In this document: piece by piece, positions 34,353 through 45,193 of the stretch
Layout: each line of letters opens with the position of its first letter
Position numbering within the stretch: the stretch's first letter is position 1
The notes under the pieces: generated by a model
Seen by the model: only the letters and a program-made list of their open reading frames with translations
The model's database searches: none
What the model was told of the DNA's origin: nothing
Origin: Saksenaea vasiformis B4078
Lineage: Eukaryota > Mucoromycota > Mucoromycetes > Mucorales > Saksenaeaceae
Direction: 5' to 3'
NCBI GenBank assembly: GCA_000697055.1
Contig: JNDT01001937.1
Span: 434,001 to 498,000, forward strand
DNA length: 64,000 nucleotides
Made by a program: the position numbers and the translations under genes

Positions 34353-34685
34353 TGCTCCGTCTTAACACACTGAAGAGAACCGGGAGATGAGAATGATAGC
34401 AATAGGCAAAATATTTAGCCGCCATTGTTCGGAGCCCATTGAATTCCAGGCACTGAACATTTAGCCGTCTAAATGGGTGCTTTTTTTTTTTGAAACGACG
34501 ACCTTTTTTCATGCAAGAACAGGACTACATGCACGCTGCAAAAGTCCAAGGTTGAGTCTCATGAAATAAGTTCCTATTTTAATTTCATATTTTACAAAGC
34601 AACGATGACATTATTCACAACTGATAAGGATGATGTTACAAGAAAGAATTCTTTATTGTTGTGATCCAATCATTTTATCTCCTAC
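34353..34685. other. Intergenic
   Basis: Contains a poly-T run at 34481-34491 and AT-rich flanks. It lies between the start of the TPK1 gene and the stop of the secreted protein gene on the same strand. No gene seen. Confidence 0.35.
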
Positions 34686-35567
34686 TTATTTGGCTTCAAT
34701 CGTTTTGGCTGCCTTTCCCCTGAAGCAAATTGGTTTGTCGTCATCAGCACATGTAACTTCCTTGAATTGCAAGTTGAAGCATTGGTTGGTAGTGAACAGA
34801 CTGTTCTCGGCCCATCCAGGGGAGCCGGCAGGACACACGTATGAAATACCGTACTGGAAGCCAGTGATACAAATGCCACACATGCGGCACGAAGGTTTGC
34901 CAATATGGACACCAGCGCTCAATCCATCAATTGTGAATGTCTTGTGGAAGTTGACCGCGTTGTTGACCCATCCCAACGTAGGCTTGCCGTACACCATTTG
35001 ACCGTTTGTATCTTGGAGCGCAAATCCTGCACCAATTGGTACAGGTTTGCCCTTATCCTTCTCACAGTCGGGCTTATCGGTAGGCTTCTCCTTAGCACAG
35101 ATACGGAAAGGAACACCAGACATAGGACCTCCGGGCTCGTAATCAGCATTATGATGTTCATAGTAGATCTCTCGACCATCAGGAGTGACGAGGACATAGC
35201 AAGAGCCATACTTGATGCCGAGATCACCTTGGTCGCAGTCGGGACACACAGGCTTGTCCGTGCAAATATCCTCATTGGGTGGAGGCGGGGGAGGTCGTGG
35301 AGGAGTGCATTTGCCATTTTCAAGATGCTGGTCGGGATAGCAGCAAATCTTCTTTCCAAGGTTAACCAGACCTTTGCGACAGCAGACTTTCGAATCGTCA
35401 GGGCCAGTAGACGACTCATAGCCAATACGACATACGAGATCAACCTTTCTGCAGATAGTGGGATCATCTGCGTCAGGTTCATATCCGGGTGGGCATGGGT
35501 TGTCCTCGGCACTTGAGACCACAAAGAACGCCAATGGCAAGAGAGTTGCAAGGCCTAAGAATCGCAT
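34686..35567 (-). CDS. Secreted cysteine-rich protein (293 aa)
   Basis: Single-exon frame beginning with a clear signal peptide (MRFLGLATLLPLAFFVVSSA, cleavage predicted near residue 20). The first about 90 mature residues carry regularly spaced Cys: PCPPGYEPDADDPTICRK, RIGYES..., KVCCRK, KICCYPDQHLENGKC. A polyproline linker (PPRPPPPPP) then leads to a larger domain with CPDCDQGDLGIKYGSCYVLV, FALQDTNGQMVYGKP, KPSCRMCGICITG and paired Cys to the end. Many disulfides and no membrane anchor suggest an extracellular or wall protein. Codon use is C-ending and strongly biased, suggesting high expression. The CC...NGKC module also occurs in the divergent neighbour at 36980. Function unknown. Confidence 0.85.
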   Translation of the reverse strand: MRFLGLATLLPLAFFVVSSAEDNPCPPGYEPDADDPTICRKVDLVCRIGYESSTGPDDSKVCCRKGLVNLGKKICCYPDQHLENGKCTPPRPPPPPPNEDICTDKPVCPDCDQGDLGIKYGSCYVLVTPDGREIYYEHHNADYEPGGPMSGVPFRICAKEKPTDKPDCEKDKGKPVPIGAGFALQDTNGQMVYGKPTLGWVNNAVNFHKTFTIDGLSAGVHIGKPSCRMCGICITGFQYGISYVCPAGSPGWAENSLFTTNQCFNLQFKEVTCADDDKPICFRGKAAKTIEAK

Positions 35568-35633
35568 GATAGTATTCCTTGTTAAAGGAGGGTATTTGGA
35601 TATAGAGAACCAAGACGGCCATTTAGCACGCTG

Positions 35634-35641
35634 TATTTATA
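35634..35641 (-). promoter_or_regulatory. TATA-like box of the secreted protein gene
   Basis: TATAAATA on the minus strand, about 67 bp upstream of the ATG at 35567, a position normal for a fungal core promoter. Confidence 0.5.
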
Positions 35642-36916
35642 GCTTTCTCATCTGTGAATTAATGGGGGAGGATACCCGAGGATATCGCAAATAAATCGCA
35701 AGAAGATCGATCTACAACGGGCCGGTGCTGGTTAGATCACTTGATGGCATAGGAAAAAAAAACTTACTTTGTCCACCGACATGGTTACCTACAACTGTAA
35801 TCTAATGACTGCGTTTGTCGCAGTTCCGTTACCAGATGAGGGGCCTGGCACCAGTCTCTTCTTTTTTCCTTTCTAGATCTACGACCGATCGACTTGTACA
35901 TGGACAGGCCTCCCGTAGTGATATTCTGTTGCACTGTGACCAAGTACAGAAGCCTCGAGAATATTTTAATTTTTACGCGTTTAGCTACATGGTTTGCAGA
36001 TTTCAGAAATGGACAATAGTACGAACGATTTTATCTAGCATTCTTTTAGCAAAGTAGTATTTCTACCCTATGTAGTAGGCTTTCTCTCAAGGGTTTTCCC
36101 AGCGTGTAGCGTGTATTATGCGTCAAACGTTAGTGTTACGCTCTGTTGGGTCCCTCATACTGTTGATCGGGAAATGTTCCACAATGGTAAGCCGTGTAAC
36201 TATCGGTAGAGAAATCAAAATGGCATACTATATGGTTTCGTGCGATCTGTGGGAATTGCTAGGCAAAACCGTGCCAGCTTACATGGATTTTCTCCAAGGA
36301 GTACTTCGCTTGATATATTTCGGTCTTTGATCACATCGTGTTGGTGATTTATGTTATGCTGCGGTTGGCATTTCTGATGGCGGAAACACTGCACAATCAA
36401 AATAATTTGAAGATCAACTTTGTGCTCCTGGTGGCTGATGCCTTGGTAGTGGACCCCGAGTAAATACCGGGATTTCCTTTACAGTAAAAAAAAAAGTAGC
36501 GCATAATTTTATAATAGCAGGCATCGTGTTCTCCACAATAGCAACAAGTTGTCGTTGTGAAACGTCACCTATGCCATTCACGCAAGATACAGTCATAAGG
36601 CGTAACCTAACTTAATCTCTTGCCCATTGAGATGTCAATGGCCAACCGGATCGTACCCTTTTCCTAATCCGTGCCAACTATCCAAGCTTAGCCGTTTCTT
36701 AACCCAACTAACGCATACAAGTTCCCACACCTTTGCGAAAGTTAGGCCATAAACTTTTAATACCACGGAAACGTGTCATTACTACCGAGAGTAAACAAAC
36801 AAGACACAATTACCAATTGTATTACTTTCTCCGATTGCATGTAGCCAGACGATTTAAGATAGCGCTGATTTTCTTTAAAGTTTGGAATTTGCAGTGAAAA
36901 CTGGCTCGCACAATAT
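35642..36916. other. Divergent intergenic region between two secreted-protein genes
   Basis: About 1.3 kb with no credible gene. Short frames (36118-36330 plus; 36414-36596 minus) lack domains. Probably regulatory sequence for both flanking genes, each with its own TATA box. Confidence 0.4.
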
Positions 36917-36919
36917 GTG

Positions 36920-36927
36920 TATATATA
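36920..36927 (+). promoter_or_regulatory. TATA box of the His/Gly-rich secreted protein gene
   Basis: TATATATA about 55 bp upstream of the ATG at 36980. Confidence 0.5.
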
Positions 36928-36979
36928 GACAGACGTCTTATAATCTACGAACCGCAGTCATAATTGCTAGTACGCGACG

Positions 36980-37411
36980 ATGAAGCTATACTTACTCTTG
37001 GTCTCTATCCTTTCTCTCCTTTTGACGGTTCAAGCTTTTTGCACAGGAGAAGGTGAACATTGGGAACCTTCCACCGGCATTTGCTCTACATGTGCCCCGG
37101 GTCACCATCTGTCCAGCGATGGAGACAGAAGAAGATGTTGTCCTATGAACACCAAGTTCATTAATGGTCGATGCAAAACCTCACATGAAATCGAAAACGA
37201 ATCCGGGCAGCACGCTCACGGTAGTGGAAATCTGCATTCTGGACATATGTACATTCAACAACCGCACGACGCGCCAGCGCACCAAGGTCATGGATACGGT
37301 GGCCCAGCCTACGGTGATCAAGCCCATGGCGGTCAGGCCCACGGTGGTCAGGCTCACGGCGGCCAAGCACACGGAGGGGGATGTCCTTACCATTCGCGTC
37401 AGGGGATGTAA
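36980..37411 (+). CDS. Secreted Cys-rich protein with QAHGG repeats
   Basis: 143 aa, single exon, signal peptide MKLYLLLVSILSLLLTVQAF. The mature N-terminus has CTGEGEHWEPSTGICSTCAP, then RRRCCPMNTKFINGRCKTS, closely matching in spacing the CC...NGKC module of the divergent gene at 34686-35567. The C-terminal half is His/Gly/Ala-rich and ends in a perfect-looking run of about four AHGGQ units followed by GGGCPYHSRQGM. The many histidines suggest metal binding, by analogy only. No membrane segment after the signal. Likely an extracellular or wall-associated protein. The repeat makes length variation between strains likely. Confidence 0.85.
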   Translation: MKLYLLLVSILSLLLTVQAFCTGEGEHWEPSTGICSTCAPGHHLSSDGDRRRCCPMNTKFINGRCKTSHEIENESGQHAHGSGNLHSGHMYIQQPHDAPAHQGHGYGGPAYGDQAHGGQAHGGQAHGGQAHGGGCPYHSRQGM

Positions 37412-38922
37412 AGAAAGAAAAAGCGGTTAGCCACAGAATTTCTTGAACTGTAGTGGTAAATACATGATTTCACTGTAACAAAATAAATGTACTTTGCCAA
37501 GTGATAATTTTTTGAACTCTGTCAAAGCAGTTGGACGGAACATATGTCTACATCCAAATGAAAATGATGATACGTTAAGGCGATATACTGATCCCAGGGT
37601 GATTTCTTACCGCGTGATTCATCAAGTTACGCTGGCTATTTTCTCTAGAAGTAACGAATTTGGTGTATGGAGAGCCTTGAGAAGCCGCATTAACTTATAT
37701 TTCCGTCGATGGGTCAAACTAGAGGCGATTTTATCAAGGCGTTAAGTGAGAGTCGCCGCGTATGACATTTTTTATCACCATGTTTAGTTGCAAATATGCT
37801 TATTAACAGCTTTTCCTTGCTACCACATGGCTATTAATTTTCTTTGCCCTTGTCCTTTAATTAACCGCTAATACAAGGAGTCTCACCCTTACTTTTCTCG
37901 TTGCGAAGGGAACAAAGCACTGCAGAAGATTTTAAGATGATCAGCTACAACCTACATAGCGGATAGCACTTTCCAACATAAAACTGGGGCTGAAGTGTAC
38001 ACGATTAGATATGATTGGCGTAAAAATAAGTATTACCGGATACCCCCATCCATGAGAAGGAAGCAACGTCTGAACAGTACGAACTTGTGACGCGCATGAG
38101 AACTTATCTCCAGCTTATCAGCACGATTACATTGACGTGCCAGACTTTGAGAACTGCTGCAGAAAAAAAGGGTGATATTCTTCCTCCGAGTACAGAAGAT
38201 AATATTTTCGATTCTATGGAGGAGTACGAAGAAAAACTGAAAACAACGCTTCCTGAAATTATGGAAATGTCGTGAATGATCTGCGAAAGATACCAGATGC
38301 ATTACTCCTGCAATGCATAACGAAACAACAAGTAGCACATCATACTTCCCAAGGAATGAATTGCATTGGAGTTTTCTTTTTGGTATAAAAAACATATTCC
38401 TGTTACAAAAGGCACGAATCTTTTTATGGTTCAAACATGGTACTAGCGAGAACTTGGAAATCTGCACTATGTTTTCTGGTTGGTTCCATCAAATTTCTTT
38501 AAAAAAGAAGAAACGGGGGGTTTGCAGAAGGCGCGCACCGTAGCGCAGGCATTGTCTTTACCCAACGCGAAAATCATTCATTTCAATGAATGTGTTTGGT
38601 GGAAATCAGTGTCAACAGCCTTTGTCAGATGATTTCATCTTTAAAAGGATAGACCATAAAGACATTCTCCCAACGTTAATGAACGTGCACTGATTCCTAT
38701 TCTATAGATCATGGGACAAGTAGAAGAAGGAAACCGATTTTTCTTTATTTATTTTGCTCAGCATTAAGCTGGTCGACCGGATGAGTTGCAGAGAAAGTGG
38801 TATCATTTGATCGTCAAGGTACATCAAAGTTTTTATTTTTAGTATAGTTTGCTCTGAATGAAATCGCAGTAGCAAATATACAATGGTATGATTTTTCTGG
38901 TATATATTCGTCCTTTTCGCCT
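37412..38922. other. Region with unassigned coding-like fragments
   Basis: Holds a plus frame at about 37491-37745 (83 codons, ...RVIHQVTLAIFSRSNEFGVW...) and the fragment at 37950-38275 listed separately. No complete gene could be assembled. The rest is AT-rich with no further signal. Confidence 0.4.
37950..38275 (+). pseudogene. Unassigned coding fragment, frame-shifted
   Basis: After a possible acceptor (CTACATAG, about 37959) one plus frame reads TFQHKTGAEVYTIRYDWRKN and KY YRIPPS; a second, overlapping frame continues with EQYELVTRMRTYLQLISTIT, TLRTAAEKKG and DSMEEYEEKLKTTLPEIMEM to a stop at 38273-38275. Both pieces look like protein but need a frame change near 38050, and no start or 5' exon was found. 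Either a degraded gene or the 3' end of one whose splicing I could not resolve. Confidence 0.35.
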
Positions 38923-40167
38923 TCATTGCATCCACGGTAACGACTCTTCTTTGATAGAGTAATCATGCGAAGGCGGTGTACTTACAGGGTTTGAGTGCCG
39001 TGGAGAGCCATACGACATGACCTGCCCGCAGCCTTGGTTTTGTTCCATGGTGTCGATAAATCCAGCATTCTCTCTCACGTGTTCTGGGGACTGAATTGGG
39101 TACGAGATCGATGCAGGGTTATATATTCTAAAATAAGATCTACCGGATGCACTGCTATGCAGCGCAGGGGAAGGGAGGGGAGTGTCGGGTGTCACTGGTG
39201 AGCCGCTGAGAGTGTACGTTGCTGGATCGAACATCGGTTTCTGGTGCTCAGTGTCGAACGACAAGCGTTGGAATGCTACGGGCGGCAAGCTGAGGTGACG
39301 GTATGGAGGACGGTATGTGGGTTGAATGTAGTTGACTACGTTTCGGGTTGCGCGTGGCGAATGTGGCTGTGCTGGAAGTGCCTCTGTATCTGTCCCTGTT
39401 GTCCAGTGTTATCCCGCATATCTCATCCCTAACATGCCGCATTTGCTTTACCTCCCATTGATGATTGCAGTTGTTTCTGCTGCTGCTGCTGATGTTGTAA
39501 ACTAGGTTCAATCGTAGGTGGAATGCGGAAATTTTGGCGGCAAAGCAACTCGGCCGCGATCTCCAGATTGGCCAGTTCAGGTATTGTAGAGGGTGTTCGG
39601 AGCCGACGGGTGATGATATCTTCGGGCTGATAATACGACACCATGTGCAGGGACATACCATTGACAACAAGGCTTATCGTCTTCTTGATAAGCCCATCTT
39701 GTTTCAGGTTATATGCCTGCGATAGACTGCCTGTCAAATAGCGATCTCTGATTCTCGATTTTGTTGACGACGCTGGCGATGCAGCAGCAGCATCCGACTG
39801 CGAGCGCTTGGTAAAATTTTTATGTTTGTTTGTAGGTTTCTCGAGTTCGCGATAAATCAAAAAATTTCCCAGGATGCGTGAAGGGCTCCAGACCAAACCG
39901 TCTGTCCAACGCTTAATACCTAAATAACTTGCAAATTTCAGCACATCGAACATTGTCATCGTTTGGTTTTTTAGCTTAAGCAGTTAAATTCTTACCAGAT
40001 TCCTTTTCATCAAAAACGAAGACAGATCCGGTTCGGACTAGCTCCCGTTCCTTTTCATGCAGACGCCTTACGATTTTTGGTAACAAACAACGACGACAAG
40101 CCTCAAGCAGAAGTAAAGCATCTTGTGTGGTTTCGATATATCCATGAAATGTTTCAGCAATAGACAT
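38923..40167 (-). CDS. WOPR-domain transcriptional regulator (Gti1/Pac2/Wor1 family)
   Basis: Sequence-specific fungal regulator family controlling morphology, gluconate uptake or virulence switches. Three exons in minus order: 40167-39996, 39919-39452, 39383-38923; 366 aa. WOPR part a: ETFHGYIETTQDALLLLEAC...RTGSVFVFDEKESGIKRWTD, then GLVWSPSRILGNFLIYREL, the family's most conserved DNA-binding block (Trp, Ser-Pro-Ser-Arg). WOPR part b: DGLIKKTISLVVNGMSLHMV and SYYQPEDI near residues 128-160, separated by a short Ser/Ala-rich linker. A poly-Gln stretch and a Pro/Ser/Tyr-rich C-terminus resemble an activation region. A consensus GTAAGT close to the 3' end (near 38984) is read through here. 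Single WOPR gene in the window; targets unknown. Confidence 0.92.
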
Positions 40168-41879
40168 CCTACGTTTAAGATTTGTTGAAAGAAGAAAGAG
40201 AACTGTAAAGAGGAAAAAGAGAAGAAGAAAAGATAGGGGAACCAAATATTGGACGTTGCGAAGGAATTTGCGTTACGCAAAATAAATTTTGCGTCAGAAG
40301 AATATGGAAATTTCGACACAATTCACTCTACAATGGCATTATCAAAGTGAAATTTGAACAAATCGTAAAACTAATCCGCCCATTCTATATATACGTTCAG
40401 GAAACTTCATCTTGCCACGTTTAAAAGCCTACCACCTATACAGACAGAATGACTATCTTTGAATGATTGTGCTTTGAGCTGCTTAGGTTAGCGCGCTAAC
40501 GGGTGCATAGAATTACATGTTGTGGCTGTGATATGAAACGTTTTGTACTACGATCAAACAGCTGGGAATTTGTATATAGTAAGCCAAGATGCTGTCGGTC
40601 ATCGTCGCTTCTTTCGCATTCGCTGCATATTCACATACCATCTCACGAATACATACCCCTAGCGTGAGACAATTTTATTGGCACACATGTTGCTTCAATC
40701 ATCATACGTTTTCCGTCCTAGTAACAGACCTGAAAGGATGATTTGGACGTGGCTTTCAGAAGAAAAAAGAAGTGGGTACGCTTCGGAAACTGTCAAGTAA
40801 CCGTGCCACTGTTCATCATGTTAAATGGCATAGATAGTAAAGGCCTATTCCCAGGAATCAGCTGTAAGCAACGTCGCTCGTGTTATCGACTACAACTTAT
40901 CGTAAGTGTGGTGAAAGATGTATCGAAAGGATCAAACGTGATGATCAACATCAGCAAGCATTACTACTGGATCTCTCAAGATATCACATAAGGATTCTAA
41001 CAAAACTAGTTACCTTCTGCGTTTATATATAAGATTGGTGTCAATCCACACAAACTAGCATGATCTTGGCATACTTTGATAGGAAGATCCTCATGATTGT
41101 AATATTACGCAGCTTATGATAAAACCCAGAATATTTCGAGGAAGGAAGTTGTAAAGGTCATCTCATTGCATTAGTGTACTTCCACAGCCTCTTCATAACA
41201 ATGACCGGTACATGTTCAGTTCTACCTTTTTGAGTCACTGCGAATCACAGTTGACAAGCTTCAAGACGTATGTAGTGTTTTGATGACGAAGCTCCGAGAT
41301 AAAGCGAATGATCTCCTCCAAACGATCATGAGTAACAGTACCTAGGAAACGTAGGTACCTAGTTGATTTTCTCAAGTGTTTCGAGACAGAACGTCATCGG
41401 TAATGATCTCAGATGTCATATCATGGAATTCGAAATTTGACTTGGTTTACATGACGAATGACTAAAGGATACATGAGGCAGATCAGTTAGATTATCCAGA
41501 CTTTTCATGCGACAACGGAATGAAAATCAAGTATCCCATCGAGATCGGTCTAGAATCACCGAAGAAAAAACATGGAAATGTCCGCCCTTGACAACACTAG
41601 ATGGAGAGCATCTGCCCTGTAACTCTTTTACTGATCGAACAATGCAACTGCTTTTTTTTTTCTCTTTCTTCCTTCCTTTCCTTCTTTCTTTCTAAAAAAG
41701 AGCAAACTCGGGTAAGAAGAAGTGAAGTGCATAACGACTTGACAACTTTTCCAACTTATTCTGACTTACCATCCAGACAAAACGCTGAGAGAAGTCGACT
41801 GAGCTTTTTCTTTTCTGATTCATTGATTACTTATGCCGGATGACTTTATTTAAAGAGAAATAGGGGAATGTATATAATG
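40168..41879. other. Intergenic
   Basis: About 1.7 kb upstream of the WOPR gene. A short open frame at 40743-40991 has no domain. A GTACCTAG...GTACCTAG direct repeat occurs near 41338-41362. Long upstream regions are common for fungal morphogenesis regulators, so regulatory content is possible but not demonstrated. Confidence 0.35.
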
Positions 41880-42500
41880 TCAATCGAGTCGTAATCCAGA
41901 ATGATCGTCGCTTCCATTCAAAGACTGCCGTGGTGCTGAATCTGCACTCTTTTCCACTTCCTGATGACCGCTACTCCTACCAACTAACCGACCAAGTCCT
42001 GCCTTTTTTTTTTTCTCTGGTGTAACTAAAACGTTGATGGGATCGTTCCAAGAACTTACCTTTATTTTTCCCGGTAACACGTGAAGACTTCCGCGCCGTG
42101 GGCCGGGCAACTCTGAGGATTGTGGAACAGCTGACGATGGATCTGACGTGTTATTGCTGTTGCTGTGATAACTTTGGGTTTCATCAGCAGGAAGAGCAGC
42201 AGTAGGTTCTTCTGCTGAAGAAGCATTATCATGAAGTAGCTGGGATACCCAAGGTTTACTCCAAATGGACGCACTTGATTCAACTTCAGAAGTTAGACTG
42301 GATCTATCAGATTTTGATCGTTGTACTCGTAAAGAGGAAGTCATATCGCATCGTTTACTGGAGGAATGTTCACTTTGTGCTTCAGATAAGGTTAATGGAA
42401 AGGAGTCCTTCTTTTGTGTGTCTTCGGGTGGAGTAGTTGGTCTTTTCTTCTTCCACCACCATGAACGACGTCGTTCTGTTGTATGTTCTGTAGCCATCAT
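41880..42500 (-). CDS. Hypothetical basic/Ser-rich protein
   Basis: 206-codon frame starting MMATEHTTERRRSWWWKKKR, Ser/Thr/Lys-rich and largely disordered. A GTAAGT donor follows GKIK (about 42059), and an A-rich acceptor (AAAAAAAAAAAG) follows just over 50 bp later. The stretch between is in frame (VSSWNDPINVLVTPE), so both spliced and unspliced products would be readable. No domain recognised. The ATG pair at 42500/42497 is the first of the frame. Confidence is moderate because disordered proteins are hard to tell from chance frames, but codon use favours coding. Confidence 0.6.
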   Translation of the reverse strand: MMATEHTTERRRSWWWKKKRPTTPPEDTQKKDSFPLTLSEAQSEHSSSKRCDMTSSLRVQRSKSDRSSLTSEVESSASIWSKPWVSQLLHDNASSAEEPTAALPADETQSYHSNSNNTSDPSSAVPQSSELPGPRRGSLHVLPGKIKVSSWNDPINVLVTPEKKKKAGLGRLVGRSSGHQEVEKSADSAPRQSLNGSDDHSGLRLD

Positions 42501-43536
42501 TATATAGAAGATTTAAGAAAGTAAAAGTTGGGTGAAGAAAATCGTAAGGTGGAAAGAAAAAAAGGAAATGCTTGTCGCAGACTTTTTCTTTTTCTGCAGC
42601 TTTCTCCATTTTTAGATAGCGGTGTTTCAGTCTGGAGGAGAGAAAAGGGTGAAATAAGTTGTCTGATGATCTGTCAAAATTCAGACATGGATCAATGGTT
42701 ATTATTTAATTATTCAAGTTTCCCTTCACATTCTTCCATAGTTATGCTCTTGCTTTATACTAAAATAACGTGTCCAAGTATACTTAGGACTACCATTCAA
42801 TTTAAATTAATCGATAAGGGGAATATTCCGAACCATCCTTAAAGCCAATGGAAACACGGAGAAATAATGATTCTACCATACTATTGGATCGATGCGACAT
42901 GGGTAAAAAAAACTGTGCTCTTTTGTAGGATAACCAAGAGAATGCGGGCATGGTAAGAAACGGTCGTTTTCGGAGATTACAATGCCGATTTGGTCAATGC
43001 TCCATAGCTCATGCTCAACTGTCTGATTCTAGATCATACTGATGTCAAAATGCCGCCAGATGCCGTGCTTTCGCTTGGAATTTTTTTTTCTCTCTTTTTC
43101 TTTTGAGATTGAAATCTACCTTCTTTTCTTCTCTATCACATAGATAGTGCCTCATGTAGACTTCCATAATAGAAAACTTTCTTGAGCAGTATTACCTGGG
43201 AAAAAGAACGAAGGATTAGTTTCGAGACGTGACATGGCGTCATGCGTAGAGGTAGACAAGGTGGATTTTTAACGTTACCAAGACACTAATGCACGCTGTT
43301 TCCTACTGTCGATTGGCATCGTACTCCGATAGCGTACCGTGGACCGTTGCTTGTGGCTATGCCATTACCACCATAAATGGCGAGATGTTCCGACATAAGC
43401 TATACTGTATGGTTCTTGGTTGGAAATGCGATAATAGAAAGTGCGTAGAAAGAAAGATGGATGTGGAGATAGTCTCTGGAAAAGCAAAAGTTCTCTTCAT
43501 TTATTTACAAATATCCTCCTCCTTTTTTTTTTTTTC
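42501..43536. other. Intergenic
   Basis: Several poly-T and purine-rich tracts and small frames without domains (42528-42842 and 43289-43540 plus). Nothing supported. Confidence 0.35.
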
Positions 43537-44264
43537 CTAGCGAAAAAGTTCCCCGGCAACATGACACCTTGCAACTGCTCCAACAAATGATAGCCATGTT
43601 TTAATATAACCCTCCACTTTGGTACAATGTACAGAATTCATGAGCGATTTTGTTTCGCATGGATGGATGTACCAGTGCGGCAATCCAAGTAAGGGATGTT
43701 CGGCTTGTGAAATGGATCCTTGCATGCTTATATGGGATGATAGAAGTTCTTCTCGAAACGTCTCTGGTACTATGTACGTATATATTTCGTCCAGCGAAAG
43801 TGGTGTACCTTCTAAACTTTCTTCATTCAGTTATACTTTAAAACTGCAAAGAAAAGGGAACTGACCAGGCTTATAAGCATTGAAATAAAGCACGGGTACT
43901 TGGTAACTTGGTGAATAAACAATATGATGAACTAAAGTCAACGTGGTTTGTGCAGGACATTGCATCGTAGCCTCATCATCGTCTTCGCTATTATCACAAA
44001 CTGCTGTCAATTCGACATTACTTGTTTCTTCATAAGCAATAGTAGGACAAGGCACAATGACCGTCCGATGGAGGTAGGAATGACCGAGCTATACAGCATA
44101 GTCAGATGTTTTATTATTCTCGGTATATTATCTTCGCTTCTATCAGTCAGTCACTTTGCCTTAGTATGAGTTGCCAATGACCAAGGCTCTTCTGATGGGC
44201 GTGTTTGGCATTCCTCAACAAAGTGTCGGATGGCACGATCGAATTCGTCACGGGTAAGTGCCAT
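43537..44264 (-). CDS. ATG10: Autophagy E2-like conjugating enzyme Atg10
   Basis: E2-like enzyme that transfers Atg12 to Atg5 during autophagosome formation. Three exons in minus order: 44264-44160, 44088-43866, 43811-43537; 200 aa, a normal size. Start MALTRDEFDRAIRHFVEEC; core HHIVYSPSYQVPVLYFNAYK followed by EGTPLSLDEIY; catalytic segment AEHPLLGLPHWYIHPCETKS with Cys near residue 161 in the family's HPC motif; then YIKTWLSFVGAVA. The first intron fits only with a GC donor (AAG|GCAAAG) and an ordinary AG acceptor. A nearby GT donor gives the wrong phase. Start codon and ending are consistent with a complete protein. Confidence 0.92.
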
Positions 44265-44406
44265 AAAAGAAAGTCTTCAGGTTTATTTTTCGGGATCCGA
44301 AGTTTATGTGCACGATCGCAGTGATATTTACTTTTTTTTTTCTCTCTCAACACGGTCCTTGCAGCTGGATCAAGAATATAGATAGGGGCATGCACCACAG
44401 CGATAT

Positions 44407-45193
44407 TCAATATTCGTCAACAAGGAAATCCTCAGTGATGGACTGAATGGCGTCTTGCATGCGCGCATCAAACTCGACTTGCAATACCCATTTGATACGC
44501 TCTAAGCATCGCTGCAACCACGCCGATTTATCCAACGGTTCATTAAACCGAGTATCGTCTTGCCATGTAACGGGTGCAGCAGACGAGCATTTCGACGTGG
44601 ATCGCCGAAGGATGTAGCTCGAGGCTTGCTTGGCGTTGACAAGGAGTCCAAGCTCAGTTCCTATGCGTTCATTCAGGACCATAATGTCACTGGTGAGCTC
44701 AGCAACCATCAATGGCAATGAGTGCGTATTGTCCACCGGAAAGGAGATAGGGAATAGGGGTGGTAAATGGGTCTCGACAAGCGATCGTACAGCTGCGAGA
44801 AGGTCCGATCGTACAAACTGAAGATGATTCTCAAGGGCACGTACAAATAGATCTAAAGACATCATGCAGCGATCTTACACAAACGAGATTGAGTCTCTAA
44901 AATAGAAAGCTAATTGGTTGCTTACCTTGTGATAATAGGTTATACTGCTGGATATCCATGAAAGACTGAGGGGCTGATGATAAAATATCATTGGTCATGG
45001 TCTCCATAACCTGATCGACAATATTTTCATAGTACTCGGAGAGCGTATTAGTTAGGACGAAAGCATCGATGCTGGGTGAGAAGGAAGAGATTGGTGTGGT
45101 AATCTTGTCAACAACAATAGGTAAGGCCAAGTTCGATGGTGCCAGAAACGCTAGAATTGCAATCGACCACCAAAGACTACGACGATAAACCAT
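44407..45193 (-). CDS. Putative secreted alpha-helical protein
   Basis: Two exons in minus order, 45193-44926 and 44873-44407; 244 aa. The N-terminus MVYRRSLWWSIAILAFLAPS is a signal peptide or anchor with cleavage likely near Ala23. The remainder is mostly amphipathic helix (EYYENIVDQVMETMTNDIL, LDLFVRALENHLQFVRSDLL, LTSDIMVLNERIGTELGLLV, CLERIKWVLQVEFDARMQDA) with two Cys. No family was recognised. Its stop lies about 140 bp upstream of the ATG10 start on the same strand. Confidence 0.7.

Noticed and set aside
34919..35551. Second minus-strand frame (210 codons) and a plus frame of 203 codons across the secreted protein gene
   Set aside because: Shadows produced by strong codon bias. The 293-codon frame has signal peptide and patterned cysteines.
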